A stretch of DNA of 64,000 bases from Lipingzhangella_A rawalii (GTDB lineage: Bacteria > Actinomycetota > Actinomycetes > Streptosporangiales > Streptosporangiaceae), in the NCBI RefSeq assembly GCF_031628175.1, contig NZ_JAVLVT010000001.1, forward strand, positions 806,001-870,000, written 5' to 3'. This document shows, in pieces, positions 24,112 to 32,898 of the stretch (position 1 is the first letter of the stretch; each line of letters begins with the position of its first letter). Under the pieces are notes generated by a model. It worked only from the letters and a program-made list of their open reading frames with translations. It was not told the DNA's origin and ran no database searches. The translations under genes and the position numbers were made by a program.

Positions 24112-25553
24112 TGCACTCCCCCTTGGGTGTAGAGCCGCTCGGCTACCTGTTCCAGCCCGGCCACGCGCGATCCTTTCACTAGGATGGCCTCCCTGAGGGG
24201 CCGGTCCGCCGCCCCCCGTTGCTTATCCAGTTCCGCGGTCGCCTCGGTCGCGTCGGCGACCTGTCGCACCGCGCTCATCCCGGACGCTCGGGCACCCTCG
24301 GCAATCGGTGCTGCCTCCGGCCCGACGACGATCAACTCGTCCACCCCGGTCTCAGCGACCACTCGCCCCACCTTGTGGTGTTCGCTGTCATGCTCGGCCC
24401 CAAGCTCGGCCATGTGCCCGAGGACTGCGATCGCCCTGCGGTCGCTGCCGGCGATCGTACGCAACGTCGACAGTGCCGCGGCCACAGAATCGGGGTTGGC
24501 GTTGTACGCGTCGTCGATCACTGTTGTGCCATCGGCGAGGGTCCGAACATCCATCCGGGACGGACTCATGGGCAACGCCTGCCCCAGGGCCGAGGCGCAC
24601 TCGGCCGCACCGAGGTCCGGGTCCAGGGCGGTCAGTACGCCAGCCACGGCCAATGCGTTGGCGACCTGGTGCTCCCCAGACAGGCCGAGCTGGGCGGGAG
24701 CGTGGTCCGCACCCAGGTGTAGCGTGAAGCGCGCGCGGCCAAGGGGGTCGAGCCGAACCGAACTGGCCCGAACCATCGCCTCGGCGTGCTGCCCGACCGT
24801 GATGACCCGGGCGGCGGTCCGCCCGGCCATAGCGAGTACGGCGTCGTCATCGGCGTTGAGAATCGCCACACCGCCGTTCTCGGCCCGGGGCAGGGCCTCA
24901 ACCAACTCGCCCTTGGCGACAGCGATGGCCTCCCTGCTGCCGAACTCGCCCAGATGGGCGGTTCCGACGTTCAGCACCACACCGATACGCGGTGGGGCGA
25001 CCGTGGCCAGGTGCGCGATATGGCCGCGCCCCCGCGCCGCCAGTTCAGCGACGATAAAGCGGGTGTCCTCGGTGGCCCGCAGCACCGTCAGCGGATGACC
25101 GATCTCGTTGTTGAACGAGCCGGCGGCCGCCACGGTACTGCCGCGGGGCTCCAGCACCTGGGCCAGCAGATCCTTGGTGGTGGTCTTCCCCGCCGAGCCG
25201 GTGACCCCGATCACGTCGGCGTGCGGCAGAGCCGCGACCACGTGCCGCGCGAGGCGCCCCAGAGCCGCGACCACCTCCGTGTCACCACCGTCGACCACGA
25301 GTTGCCGCTCGCTCTCGACACCGGCCATCGGCCGGGAGCCGAGAACCGCAGCCGCACCAGCGGATCGGGCCGCACCGGCGAAGTCGTGCCCGTCCACCTT
25401 CTCCCCCCGCAGTGCCACGAACAGTGCGCCGGGGGTCACCGCCCGGGAATCCACAACAACCGGCCCGGTCACCATGGTCTCGTGCACAGCTGCGTCGGAA
25501 TGCGCCCGCGTGACCTCGGCGATCCGATCGAGCGTCAGCGCGATCAAATCCAC
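24108..25553 (-). CDS. murF: UDP-MurNAc-tripeptide--D-Ala-D-Ala ligase MurF
   Basis: A 481-residue ligase that attaches D-Ala-D-Ala to the muramyl tripeptide. Motifs are DSRAVTPGALFVALRGEKVDGHDF, the ATP loop GVTGSAGKTTTKDLLAQ, FNNEIGHPLTVL, LNVGTAHLGEFGSREAIA and DDAYNANPDSVAAAL. The GTG at 25553 gives MDLIALTLDRIAEVT. A TTG two codons later has better spacing to GAGGA and could be the true start. A 231-base gap without a gene separates it from murE. The stop overlaps mraY (GTGA). Confidence 0.96.
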   Translation of the reverse strand: MDLIALTLDRIAEVTRAHSDAAVHETMVTGPVVVDSRAVTPGALFVALRGEKVDGHDFAGAARSAGAAAVLGSRPMAGVESERQLVVDGGDTEVVAALGRLARHVVAALPHADVIGVTGSAGKTTTKDLLAQVLEPRGSTVAAAGSFNNEIGHPLTVLRATEDTRFIVAELAARGRGHIAHLATVAPPRIGVVLNVGTAHLGEFGSREAIAVAKGELVEALPRAENGGVAILNADDDAVLAMAGRTAARVITVGQHAEAMVRASSVRLDPLGRARFTLHLGADHAPAQLGLSGEHQVANALAVAGVLTALDPDLGAAECASALGQALPMSPSRMDVRTLADGTTVIDDAYNANPDSVAAALSTLRTIAGSDRRAIAVLGHMAELGAEHDSEHHKVGRVVAETGVDELIVVGPEAAPIAEGARASGMSAVRQVADATEATAELDKQRGAADRPLREAILVKGSRVAGLEQVAERLYTQGGVQ

Positions 25554-25784
25554 TCCTCACGTCCGGCCCGGTCCACCATGCCCCGTACCGAGGAGCGAGC
25601 GCCAGACACGTGCCACATGGGCCCACAGGGGCCGGCACGGTGGAGCGACGTTTGGACACGCCGAATCCGGGCTGCAATTGCCGGACCTACCTTAGAGCAT
25701 CGAGAGTGGCGACGTCGCGGCGGCATCATGCCGCTCCCCCAAACCGGTTGCCCCAACCCGGGGCACCGTAACGCCCGCTGCCCC

Positions 25785-27407
25785 TCACGCACGAACCCGC
25801 GCGCGCAGTGCCTCGGCCACGACGGCGCGGTCGTCGAACGGGAGTACCTCCCCGGCAACATACTGCCCCCGTTCATGCCCCTTGCCCGCGACGACCAGCA
25901 CGTCGCCCGGCTGGGCCCGCTCCACAGCCAGAGCGATCGCCGACGCCCGGTCGGGTTCCACCGTGACCCGGGCTCGCTGGTCCTCGGGAACCTTGCGCAC
26001 CCCCTCCAGCATCGCGGACAGAATGCCTAGCGGATCCTCCCCCCGTGGGTTGTCGTTGGTCAGTACGACAGTGTCCGCGAGCCGGGCCGCAGCTTCCCCC
26101 ATGAGCGGGCGTTTGGCCCGGTCCCGTTCCCCACCACAGCCCAGAACAATACCGATCTGGCCGGTCGCAACCGAGCGTAGTGAGGTGAGGACCGCTTCGA
26201 TGGCTCCGGGTTTGTGCGAGTAGTCGACCAGGGCCGTGAAGTTCTGCCCCGCGTCCACCTGCTCCATTCGCCCGGGAACCCCTGCGGACTCGGCCACACC
26301 GGCGAGAGCCGTATCCAGGGGAATTCCCGCCTCCACCAGCCCGACAACGGCCGCCACGGCGTTGGCGACGTTGAACGGGCCCGGAAGAGCAACGGCACCG
26401 CTGGCCTCGATTCCTCCCGGACCGCGCAGGCCGAAGGTGCTGCCGTGTGCGTCCAGCTCGACGTCGACGGCACACCAGTCGGCGTCGGGGTTACCGGAAG
26501 CGGAGAAGGTTGTGATCGGAATCCGCCCGGCGACCAGATCGATCAGCGCCCGTCCGAACCGATCGTCGAGGTTGACCACCCCGACACGGGCGAACTCGGG
26601 AGTGAACAGCCGCGCCTTGGTCTCGAAGTACTCGCGCAGGTCGGCGTGGAAGTCGAGGTGATCCTGGGAGAGGTTGGTGAAGATCGCGACGTCATAGGCA
26701 ACGCCATTCACTCGCCCCAGGGCCAGTGCGTGGCTGGAAACCTCCATCGCCGCAGCGGACACACCCTGCTCACGCATGACGCCCAGCAGCGCGTGCAGAT
26801 CTGTGGCCTCGGGCGTGGTCAGTTCCGATTCCACACGCTGACCCGCGATTCGGGTCTCCACGGTTCCGACGAGACCGCAACTCAGTCCGGCCGCTTGGAA
26901 ACCGGACTCCACCAGGTAACTCGTCGTGGTCTTGCCGCTGGTTCCCGTGGTTCCGATCAGCAGGAGGTCCTCGGCGGGACGGCCATAGGCCCAGGCGGCG
27001 ATCTCGCCCAGTCGGACGCGGGGATCCGGAACGCTGATGACGGGAACTTCGGTCGCCGCCGCACGGTCGTAGCCGCTGGGATCACACACCACGGCGACAG
27101 CGCCGGCGGCGACTGCCTGGGCACAGTAGTCGGCTCCGTGCACCCGCTGCCCCGGGAGTGCGACATACAGATCGCCGGGCTGAACTGTCCGGGAGTCGTG
27201 GGTGATCCCACGTACCATGACCGCGTCGAGGTCGGTGTGCGGCTCGTCCCCGGCGTCGGGCTGCGGGGGGTCCTCCCCGTGCCGGGGTGATGACAGGCCG
27301 CCGACGGCGGTAACCACGGTGTCAGCTTCGGCGTCGGCTTCCAGGAGCCGGACGAGCTCCGACAGTGGGCGCGGCTGGTTCTGCACAGGTCGTATAGGCG
27401 GTGGCAC
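25785..27407 (-). CDS. murE: UDP-MurNAc-tripeptide synthetase MurE (meso-DAP type)
   Basis: A 540-residue ligase adding the third stem-peptide residue. Motifs are THDSRTVQPGDLYVALPG, the ATP loop GTTGTSGKTTTSYLVESG, TTPEATDLHALLGVM, EVSSHALALGRV, NLSQDHLDFH and VDYSHKPGAIEAVL. The C-terminal domain holds DNPRGEDP, the signature that selects meso-diaminopimelate over lysine, so the cell wall should be meso-DAP type. The N-terminus is about 45 residues longer than in typical MurE proteins and has no clear ribosome-binding site, so a later start is possible. Confidence 0.95.
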   Translation of the reverse strand: MPPPIRPVQNQPRPLSELVRLLEADAEADTVVTAVGGLSSPRHGEDPPQPDAGDEPHTDLDAVMVRGITHDSRTVQPGDLYVALPGQRVHGADYCAQAVAAGAVAVVCDPSGYDRAAATEVPVISVPDPRVRLGEIAAWAYGRPAEDLLLIGTTGTSGKTTTSYLVESGFQAAGLSCGLVGTVETRIAGQRVESELTTPEATDLHALLGVMREQGVSAAAMEVSSHALALGRVNGVAYDVAIFTNLSQDHLDFHADLREYFETKARLFTPEFARVGVVNLDDRFGRALIDLVAGRIPITTFSASGNPDADWCAVDVELDAHGSTFGLRGPGGIEASGAVALPGPFNVANAVAAVVGLVEAGIPLDTALAGVAESAGVPGRMEQVDAGQNFTALVDYSHKPGAIEAVLTSLRSVATGQIGIVLGCGGERDRAKRPLMGEAAARLADTVVLTNDNPRGEDPLGILSAMLEGVRKVPEDQRARVTVEPDRASAIALAVERAQPGDVLVVAGKGHERGQYVAGEVLPFDDRAVVAEALRARVRA

Positions 27408-27517
27408 GCCGCGAGGGTACCCGGTTACCTGCCACGACGGCGAATCCGGAACCGACGCACCCCGGCACAGGTCCGGGTCAGCGCTACCGCGGTGGCCCCG
27501 TCTGCTCCGTGCTCGAA

Positions 27518-29512
27518 TCAGTCCTCAAAGATCCGGATCGGCGGTGTCTCCTCGGAGCTGGGGGGCACGTCCAGAGACTGGAGCCCGAACTCCATCACGT
27601 CCACGAACACGGGACCAGCTGCGGACGCCCCGTAGTGGTCCTCCTCGGGATCATCCAACACGACCTGGACCACCAACTCGGGATCCTCCGCGGGAGCGAA
27701 CCCGACAAAGGTCGCGGTGTACCCACCATCCTCGTAGGTTCCGGTGTCGGGGTTGACCCGTTGCGCGGTCCCGGTCTTGCCGGCAACACGGTAACCGGGC
27801 ACCCGCACCGAACTCCCCGTGCCGTGCTCGCCCATGACCGCCTCCAACATCAGGGTCAGTTCCTCGGCGGTTTCCGCACTGACGACGCGTTCCCGAGCCG
27901 GTTCGGCGTCGGAGTGAAAGTCCCCGTGTTCGTCGATCGTCCCGTCCACGACACTGGGGTCGACACGCACCCCCCCGTTTGCGATGGTTGCGTACACACT
28001 CGCGGCCTGGACGGCGTTGACGGACAGGCCCTGGCCGAACGAGATCGTTGCGAGTTGGGTGCCCCACCAGTCGTCCGGATCGGTGAGAATTCCGGCGTTC
28101 TCCCCGGGGAGATCCAGACCGCTGGGCTGACCGAAGCCGAACATACCGAGATAGTCGTAAAGCCCCTCCGCGCCCACCTGCTCCGCCACCTGAATCGTGC
28201 CCACATTGCTGGACGTGGCCATGATGCCGTTCAGGGTGAGCCGTTGGGTCTCGTGGTACTCGGAGTCGGTGAACGTCTCCCCGTGACGTTCCAACGAGTA
28301 GGGAACGGTGTACACCGTGTCCGCCGTGGTGATGCCGTTCTCCAGCGCCGCGGCTGCGGTGATCACCTTGTTGGTGCTGCCGGGCTCGAACGCGTCCGCC
28401 ACCGCCGCGTTGCGGCGCTCCTCCTGGGTGGACTCCTCGAACTCGTTGGCGTCATAGCTCGGGTAGTTCGCCATACCGAGGATCTCGCCGGTCGGACGCA
28501 TAACGAGGGCGCTCCCGCCGCTGGCCCCGAGTTCGTCGACCTGCTCAGCCAGGGTCTGGAAGGCATGCCACTGGATGTCCTGGTCAAGATGGAGCCGCAC
28601 GTCCCGCCCCGGTTCCGGCTCCCGCTCCAGGCCGCCTGCCATGGGGATCCGGGCACCACTGGCACCAACCTCCACGTGCTGCTGCCCGGGCTCCCCCGCC
28701 AGATCCGCATCCAACACGGCCTCCAGCCCCTCCATGCCGGCCCCGTCATCCCCCACGAAACCGACCAGGTTGGCGGCCCCCGTGTCCTGTGGATAGACGC
28801 GCTCGTAGTCGAGCTGGTCCCCGACGCCGGGCAGATCCAAATCCCGCAGTTCGGCGGCCTCGGCCGGGGGAACGTTGCGCGCGATCACCTCATATCGGCC
28901 TGGGGTCGCTGCGACCTGTTCCGCCACAGCCTCCGGATCCCGGTCGAACCGGTCGGCCAGCTCGGCGCTCACCCGATCCCGGTCCTCGTCGTTGACTTCG
29001 ACCGGATCGACGAACACCGTCCGCCGTTCCACCGAGATCGCCAGCGGATCGCCGGTGGCATCCAGAATCTCGCCGCGAGTTGTTGGGATCTCCACCCGTT
29101 GCAGGCGCAGATCGGAAGCGGCCTCGGCATAGGTCGCGGACTCGATACCCTGGATCTGGACCAAACGTCCCGTGAAGATCAGCACGACAGCCAACATCAG
29201 CACCAGGCCGATCTTGATGCGTCGTCGACCGTCACTCAGACGGAGGGGACGCGGCCCCCGGACCCCGGATGCGGCCGAACCGGCGGACGGTCTGCGTGGG
29301 GGCCGCCCGCCAGCGTCTCGAGTTCCCGACGATACCTGCCGCCCCGGGGATCCGGACCGGCCCCCGGGACGTCCCCGTGCCTCGGCGGATTTCCGCCGCC
29401 CGGCCGGCGGATCCCGGTCCGGGCGATCCGAGGGGCGGCGGTTGTGGCTGCTGGGACTGGTCGGACGGCCGGGGCGACGCGGTTCACGACGGCGCGGGTC
29501 CCGATCGGTCAT
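27518..29512 (-). CDS. ftsI: Septal transpeptidase FtsI (class B penicillin-binding protein)
   Basis: A 664-residue class B PBP. A very basic, Pro-rich cytoplasmic N-terminus of about 100 residues leads into one membrane helix (about 101-120), a dimerisation/pedestal domain (RGEILDATGDPLAISVERRTVFVDP) and the transpeptidase domain. The active-site serine is in EPGSTNK (S379), with SSN and KTGTAQ (about residue 577) completing the SxxK/SxN/KTG triad. It cross-links septal peptidoglycan with FtsW. The ATG start overlaps the ftsL stop (ATGA). Confidence 0.96.
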   Translation of the reverse strand: MTDRDPRRREPRRPGRPTSPSSHNRRPSDRPDRDPPAGRRKSAEARGRPGGRSGSPGRQVSSGTRDAGGRPPRRPSAGSAASGVRGPRPLRLSDGRRRIKIGLVLMLAVVLIFTGRLVQIQGIESATYAEAASDLRLQRVEIPTTRGEILDATGDPLAISVERRTVFVDPVEVNDEDRDRVSAELADRFDRDPEAVAEQVAATPGRYEVIARNVPPAEAAELRDLDLPGVGDQLDYERVYPQDTGAANLVGFVGDDGAGMEGLEAVLDADLAGEPGQQHVEVGASGARIPMAGGLEREPEPGRDVRLHLDQDIQWHAFQTLAEQVDELGASGGSALVMRPTGEILGMANYPSYDANEFEESTQEERRNAAVADAFEPGSTNKVITAAAALENGITTADTVYTVPYSLERHGETFTDSEYHETQRLTLNGIMATSSNVGTIQVAEQVGAEGLYDYLGMFGFGQPSGLDLPGENAGILTDPDDWWGTQLATISFGQGLSVNAVQAASVYATIANGGVRVDPSVVDGTIDEHGDFHSDAEPARERVVSAETAEELTLMLEAVMGEHGTGSSVRVPGYRVAGKTGTAQRVNPDTGTYEDGGYTATFVGFAPAEDPELVVQVVLDDPEEDHYGASAAGPVFVDVMEFGLQSLDVPPSSEETPPIRIFED

Positions 29513-29973
29513 TCGCTGCCCACCGTGCTGTCAACGCTGTCAACGATCTCACCGGTCTCCGGGTCGATGAACCGTGGCGTCGACCCGGGCTCCATACCGA
29601 GTTGCTCGGCTTCCTCCGCCAGCGCCTCGGGAGCCTCCCCGCGCAGCACGTCCTCACGGAGCTGTTCCTCCTGCTGGGACAGCTCCCGATTGTCCTGACG
29701 CAGTTCCGCGAGGACATGGGCGTCGTGGGCCAGCGCGGTGTGCAGCACCAGCCCACCGAACATGGCGCTTCCCAGCAGCCCGAGGATCAACAGGACAAAG
29801 GGCACACGTGGCGCTTGGGAACGCGTGAGCCCGCCTCGGCGCACCATCGGACGCCGAGGCTGCGGCGGCCGAGACTGGGGGCGAGTGCGCCCGCCGTTGC
29901 GGGACGGTCGCCCGGGTGCCGCAGGCCGGTTGCCGACCCTGCTAACCCCGGGGTCCTCAGTCACGCTGCTCAT
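29509..29973 (-). CDS. ftsL: Cell division protein FtsL-like
   Basis: A 154-residue bitopic protein located between rsmH and ftsI, where actinobacterial ftsL-like genes lie. It has a basic Pro/Arg/Gln-rich N-terminus (about 60 residues), one membrane helix (VPFVLLILGLLGSAMFGGLVLHTAL), then an extracytoplasmic leucine-zipper-like coiled coil (ELRQDNRELSQQEEQLREDVL). The ATG 29971-29973 has AGGAGG directly upstream; the open frame extends 18 codons further. The assignment rests on position and layout, since FtsL sequences diverge. Confidence 0.88.
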   Translation of the reverse strand: MSSVTEDPGVSRVGNRPAAPGRPSRNGGRTRPQSRPPQPRRPMVRRGGLTRSQAPRVPFVLLILGLLGSAMFGGLVLHTALAHDAHVLAELRQDNRELSQQEEQLREDVLRGEAPEALAEEAEQLGMEPGSTPRFIDPETGEIVDSVDSTVGSE

Positions 29974-29995
29974 CGTGCCTCCTGGATCGCTGCGC

Positions 29996-30997
29996 CTACA
30001 CGGCCGGACGTATCCGCTCCGCAGCACGTAACCGAACCGAGGCAGCCCGTGGGTTGACCTCGCACTCTGCTGCGGTGGCCTGCTCGGCCCCCCGGGTCAA
30101 CAGCCGTAGCTGCGGCTGCCGTTCCGGAAGGGACACGGGAAGTTCCGGGGGTGTGGTATCTCGGGCCGCGGTGGACAACACCCGCTTGACCGCACGGTCC
30201 TCCAGCGAGTGGTAGGAGAGCACCACGATGCGCCCGCCCATGCCCAGCCATGCCACGGCAGGGGGCAGGGCTCGTTCCAGGGTGGCGATTTCGTCGTTGA
30301 CCTCGATCCGCAATGCCTGGAATGTTCGCTTGGCGGGGTTTCCCCCCGTTCGACGGGCCGGGGCGGGAATCGCTTCCTGTACAAGAGTGGCCAGCCGGCT
30401 CGTGCTCTCGATCGGACGCCTGGCACGTTCCCGCTGGATCGCCTGGGCGATCCTGCGGGCGAACCGCTCCTCGCCATAGTCACGCAGAATGCGTGTGAGC
30501 TCGGCTACAGAGGCAGTATTGACGACCTCCGCAGCGGTGGGCCCCCGCGTCGTGTCCATACGCATATCCAGGGGGGCGTCATAGGAGTAGGCGAAGCCGC
30601 GGTGGGGCTCGTCGAGCTGCGGGGAGGACACGCCCAGGTCGAGCAGCACGGCACTGACCTCCGGGTGGCCGTGATCGCGCACCACGTCATCCAACTCGTC
30701 GTACACGGCGTGCACGACCTCGACCCGGTCCCCATAGGAGGCGAGTCGACGCCGGCTGTACTCGACGGCGCTGGGATCCCGATCGATCCCCAGCACCTGG
30801 ACGTGGGGATGGGTGCGCAGGATCTGCTCGGCGTGCCCTCCCCGACCGATGGTCGCGTCCACGAGTAGGGGACGGCCGGAGGAGCCGCTGGAGGGCTCGA
30901 GCGCGGGAGACAACAGCTGAAGTGTCCGTTCCGCCAGCACCGGAACGTGGCCTGCGGGGCCAGTACCCTCCACACGGTCCGCGCTCGGCTCACCCAT
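29996..30997 (-). CDS. rsmH: 16S rRNA (cytosine-1402-N4)-methyltransferase RsmH
   Basis: A 333-residue SAM-dependent methyltransferase (MraW) acting on C1402 in the ribosomal P site. Motifs are GHVPVLAERTLQLL, the SAM loop VDATIGRGGHAEQIL, LLDLGVSSPQLDEPHRGFAYSYDAPLDMRMD-type block (read here as DLGVSSPQLD and LDMRMD), TFQALRIEVNDE and SYHSLEDRAVKR. The start is set at ATG 30995-30997; GTG 31003 lies closer to the purine run GGGGGG and is an alternative. The frame is open far upstream without family similarity. A 212-base gap without a gene separates it from mraZ. Confidence 0.96.
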   Translation of the reverse strand: MGEPSADRVEGTGPAGHVPVLAERTLQLLSPALEPSSGSSGRPLLVDATIGRGGHAEQILRTHPHVQVLGIDRDPSAVEYSRRRLASYGDRVEVVHAVYDELDDVVRDHGHPEVSAVLLDLGVSSPQLDEPHRGFAYSYDAPLDMRMDTTRGPTAAEVVNTASVAELTRILRDYGEERFARRIAQAIQRERARRPIESTSRLATLVQEAIPAPARRTGGNPAKRTFQALRIEVNDEIATLERALPPAVAWLGMGGRIVVLSYHSLEDRAVKRVLSTAARDTTPPELPVSLPERQPQLRLLTRGAEQATAAECEVNPRAASVRLRAAERIRPAV

Positions 30998-31209
30998 ACG
31001 CACGACGCCCCCCGTCGATCGCCGCTGTTCTCCCGGATCCGGCCCGGCCCTCAGCCGTGGCATCCGTCGTGGTGGACCCACGTGATACCACCTGGCGCCG
31101 GGGAAGATGCGCCAGCTGGCACGGTGCACGCCTGACGGCCAGACCGGACTGGGATTCACCTCGCGACCCGGCTGACGTGGCCGGCGTCCGGCGCAACAGC
31201 CCACCCGGG

Positions 31210-31641
31210 TCACAACACTCCCGGCAACACCTCCTCTGACAACTCCGCGAATGCCTCCTCCTGCGCGGACTCGTACTCCGCCCAGGCCTGCGCGTCCCAG
31301 ATCTCCAGGCGAGTGTTTGCCCCGATAACCACGCACTCCCGTTCCAACCCCGCGTACGTGCGCAGTGCGGGCGGAACGGTGACGCGTCCCTGCCGATCAG
31401 GAACCTCGTCGGATGCGCTGGCAAAGAACACTCGGCTGTAGTCCCGCACCCCCTTTGCGGTAACGGGCGCGGCGCGAAGTGCCTCGGTGATGCGCTGGAA
31501 CTCGGCCACCGGAAAGACATAGAGGCAGCGTTCCTGACCCTTCGTGATCACCAGTCCCCCCGACAGCTCGTCGCGGTACTTCGCCGGAAGGAACAGCCGC
31601 CCCTTCTCGTCCAGACGCAGGTCGTGGGTTCCGAGGAACAT
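31210..31641 (-). CDS. mraZ: Transcriptional regulator MraZ
   Basis: A 143-residue DNA-binding protein made of two SpoVT/AbrB-like MraZ repeats (GTHDLRLDEKGRLFLPAKYRDEL near the N-terminus and DEVPDRQGRVTVPPALR in the second half). MraZ forms ring-shaped oligomers and represses the dcw operon. The ATG at 31639-31641 follows GGAGGT by 7 bases; the frame is open 18 codons upstream. It is the first gene of the cluster, with four MraZ boxes in its promoter. Confidence 0.97.
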   Translation of the reverse strand: MFLGTHDLRLDEKGRLFLPAKYRDELSGGLVITKGQERCLYVFPVAEFQRITEALRAAPVTAKGVRDYSRVFFASASDEVPDRQGRVTVPPALRTYAGLERECVVIGANTRLEIWDAQAWAEYESAQEEAFAELSEEVLPGVL

Positions 31642-31679
31642 CGGGCCCACCTCCCACGTTCCGATGGGGCAGTTCCCCG

Positions 31680-31721
31680 CCCCACGCTGCACCACTGTAC
31701 TCCACTATCCCCCACGGTCAA
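31680..31721 (-). promoter_or_regulatory. mraZ promoter overlaid by four MraZ boxes
   Basis: On the minus strand four boxes of form TGGNG occur at exact 10-base spacing: TGGGG (31710-31714), TGGAG (31700-31704), TGGTG (31690-31694) and TGGGG (31680-31684). MraZ proteins bind TGGGN repeats with 5-base spacers. A -35-like TTGACC (31716-31721) and a -10-like TACAGT (31694-31699), 16 bases apart, enclose the boxes. MraZ binding should therefore block RNA polymerase, giving autorepression of the dcw operon. Confidence 0.85.
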
Positions 31722-31910
31722 CAGATTCAACCCCATACAGAGAGCGATATTTGCCATGAATTCGCAGGTCACGGACTGTGGGGCGAACTGGCGGCCGCGG
31801 GGGGTGTCGCCTCGTTACCCACGGGTCCTCCCGTTCGGCTTTCCCACGCCGGCGATTGCGCCTAGGGTCGATGCCAAGCCCGGCCAGGCAGGGAGGAAAG
31901 GTAAGGACAC

Positions 31911-32891
31911 GTGACCCTGGGCACCCCCGCGACTGAACGCGCTACGACCGGTGAGGTCTCCTCGGTGTTCGCGGTCGCCGACCGAATCCGTACCGCGGTC
32001 GAGAGCGTCATCGAGGGCAAGAACGAGACGGTGACGATCGCCCTGTCAACACTTCTCGCCGGGGGACATCTGCTTATCGAGGACATTCCCGGGGTCGGGA
32101 AAACCATGCTGGCCAAGGCCCTGGGGCGGGCCGTGGACTGCACGGTACGCCGTATCCAGTTCACCCCGGACCTCCTGCCCAGTGACATCACGGGAGTCAA
32201 CGTGTTTCACCAGGGCACCCGGCAGTTCGAGTTCAAGGCCGGCCCGGTCTTCGGCAACATCGTCGTGGGTGACGAGATCAACCGTGCCGCCCCGAAGACA
32301 CAGGCGGCGCTGCTGGAGTGCATGGAGGAAGGCCAAGTCAGCATCGACGGCCAGACCTGGCCGCTGGAACCGCCGTTCATGGTGGTGGCGACGCAGAACC
32401 CCGTGGATATGGAGGGCACCTACCCCCTCCCGGAAGCCCAGCGGGACCGGTTCATGGCCAGAGTCTCGGTGGGCTACCCGGATCCCCAGGCCGAGCTGGA
32501 GATGATCGACACACATAGCGCGGCCACTCCGCTGGACGACATCCGCCCGGCAACGGGGCTCTCCGAGCTGCGGCGGATGATGGCAGCAGTGCGCTCCGTG
32601 CACCTGTCTCCGGGAGTGCGGCGCTATGCGATCGACCTCGTCTCCGCCACCCGAACCTCCTCCGCCCTACGGCTGGGGGCCTCACCGCGGGCGACGCTGC
32701 ACCTGGTCCGGGCGAGCCGGGCCTACGCAGCCCTGGACGGGCGCGACTATGTCATCCCCGACGACATGCAAGCCCTGGCCGGCCCCGTTCTGGCCCACCG
32801 CCTTCTGCCCAGCCCCGAAGCGCAGGTGGAACGCCGCCCACCAGAACAGGTCGTGGCCGACATCACTGCACGGCTACCGATCCCGTCGTGA
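31911..32891 (+). CDS. MoxR-family AAA+ ATPase
   Basis: A 326-residue AAA+ ATPase. Walker A is IPGVGKTMLAKAL, Walker B is NIVVGDEINRA, sensor 1 is in VVATQNPVDMEGTYPLPEAQRDRF, and a lid domain follows. MoxR proteins act as chaperones for maturation of metal-dependent or membrane complexes. This gene is divergent from mraZ and leads an operon with a DUF58 protein and a membrane transglutaminase, a very common trio in actinobacteria. The GTG start follows a purine-rich GGGAGGAAAGG stretch. Confidence 0.93.
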   Translation: MTLGTPATERATTGEVSSVFAVADRIRTAVESVIEGKNETVTIALSTLLAGGHLLIEDIPGVGKTMLAKALGRAVDCTVRRIQFTPDLLPSDITGVNVFHQGTRQFEFKAGPVFGNIVVGDEINRAAPKTQAALLECMEEGQVSIDGQTWPLEPPFMVVATQNPVDMEGTYPLPEAQRDRFMARVSVGYPDPQAELEMIDTHSAATPLDDIRPATGLSELRRMMAAVRSVHLSPGVRRYAIDLVSATRTSSALRLGASPRATLHLVRASRAYAALDGRDYVIPDDMQALAGPVLAHRLLPSPEAQVERRPPEQVVADITARLPIPS

Positions 32892-32898
32892 GGACGGT

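Noticed and set aside
27401..29698. 765-residue open frame on plus, antisense to ftsI
   Set aside because: Mirror frame of a well-supported gene; no domain and no ribosome-binding site.
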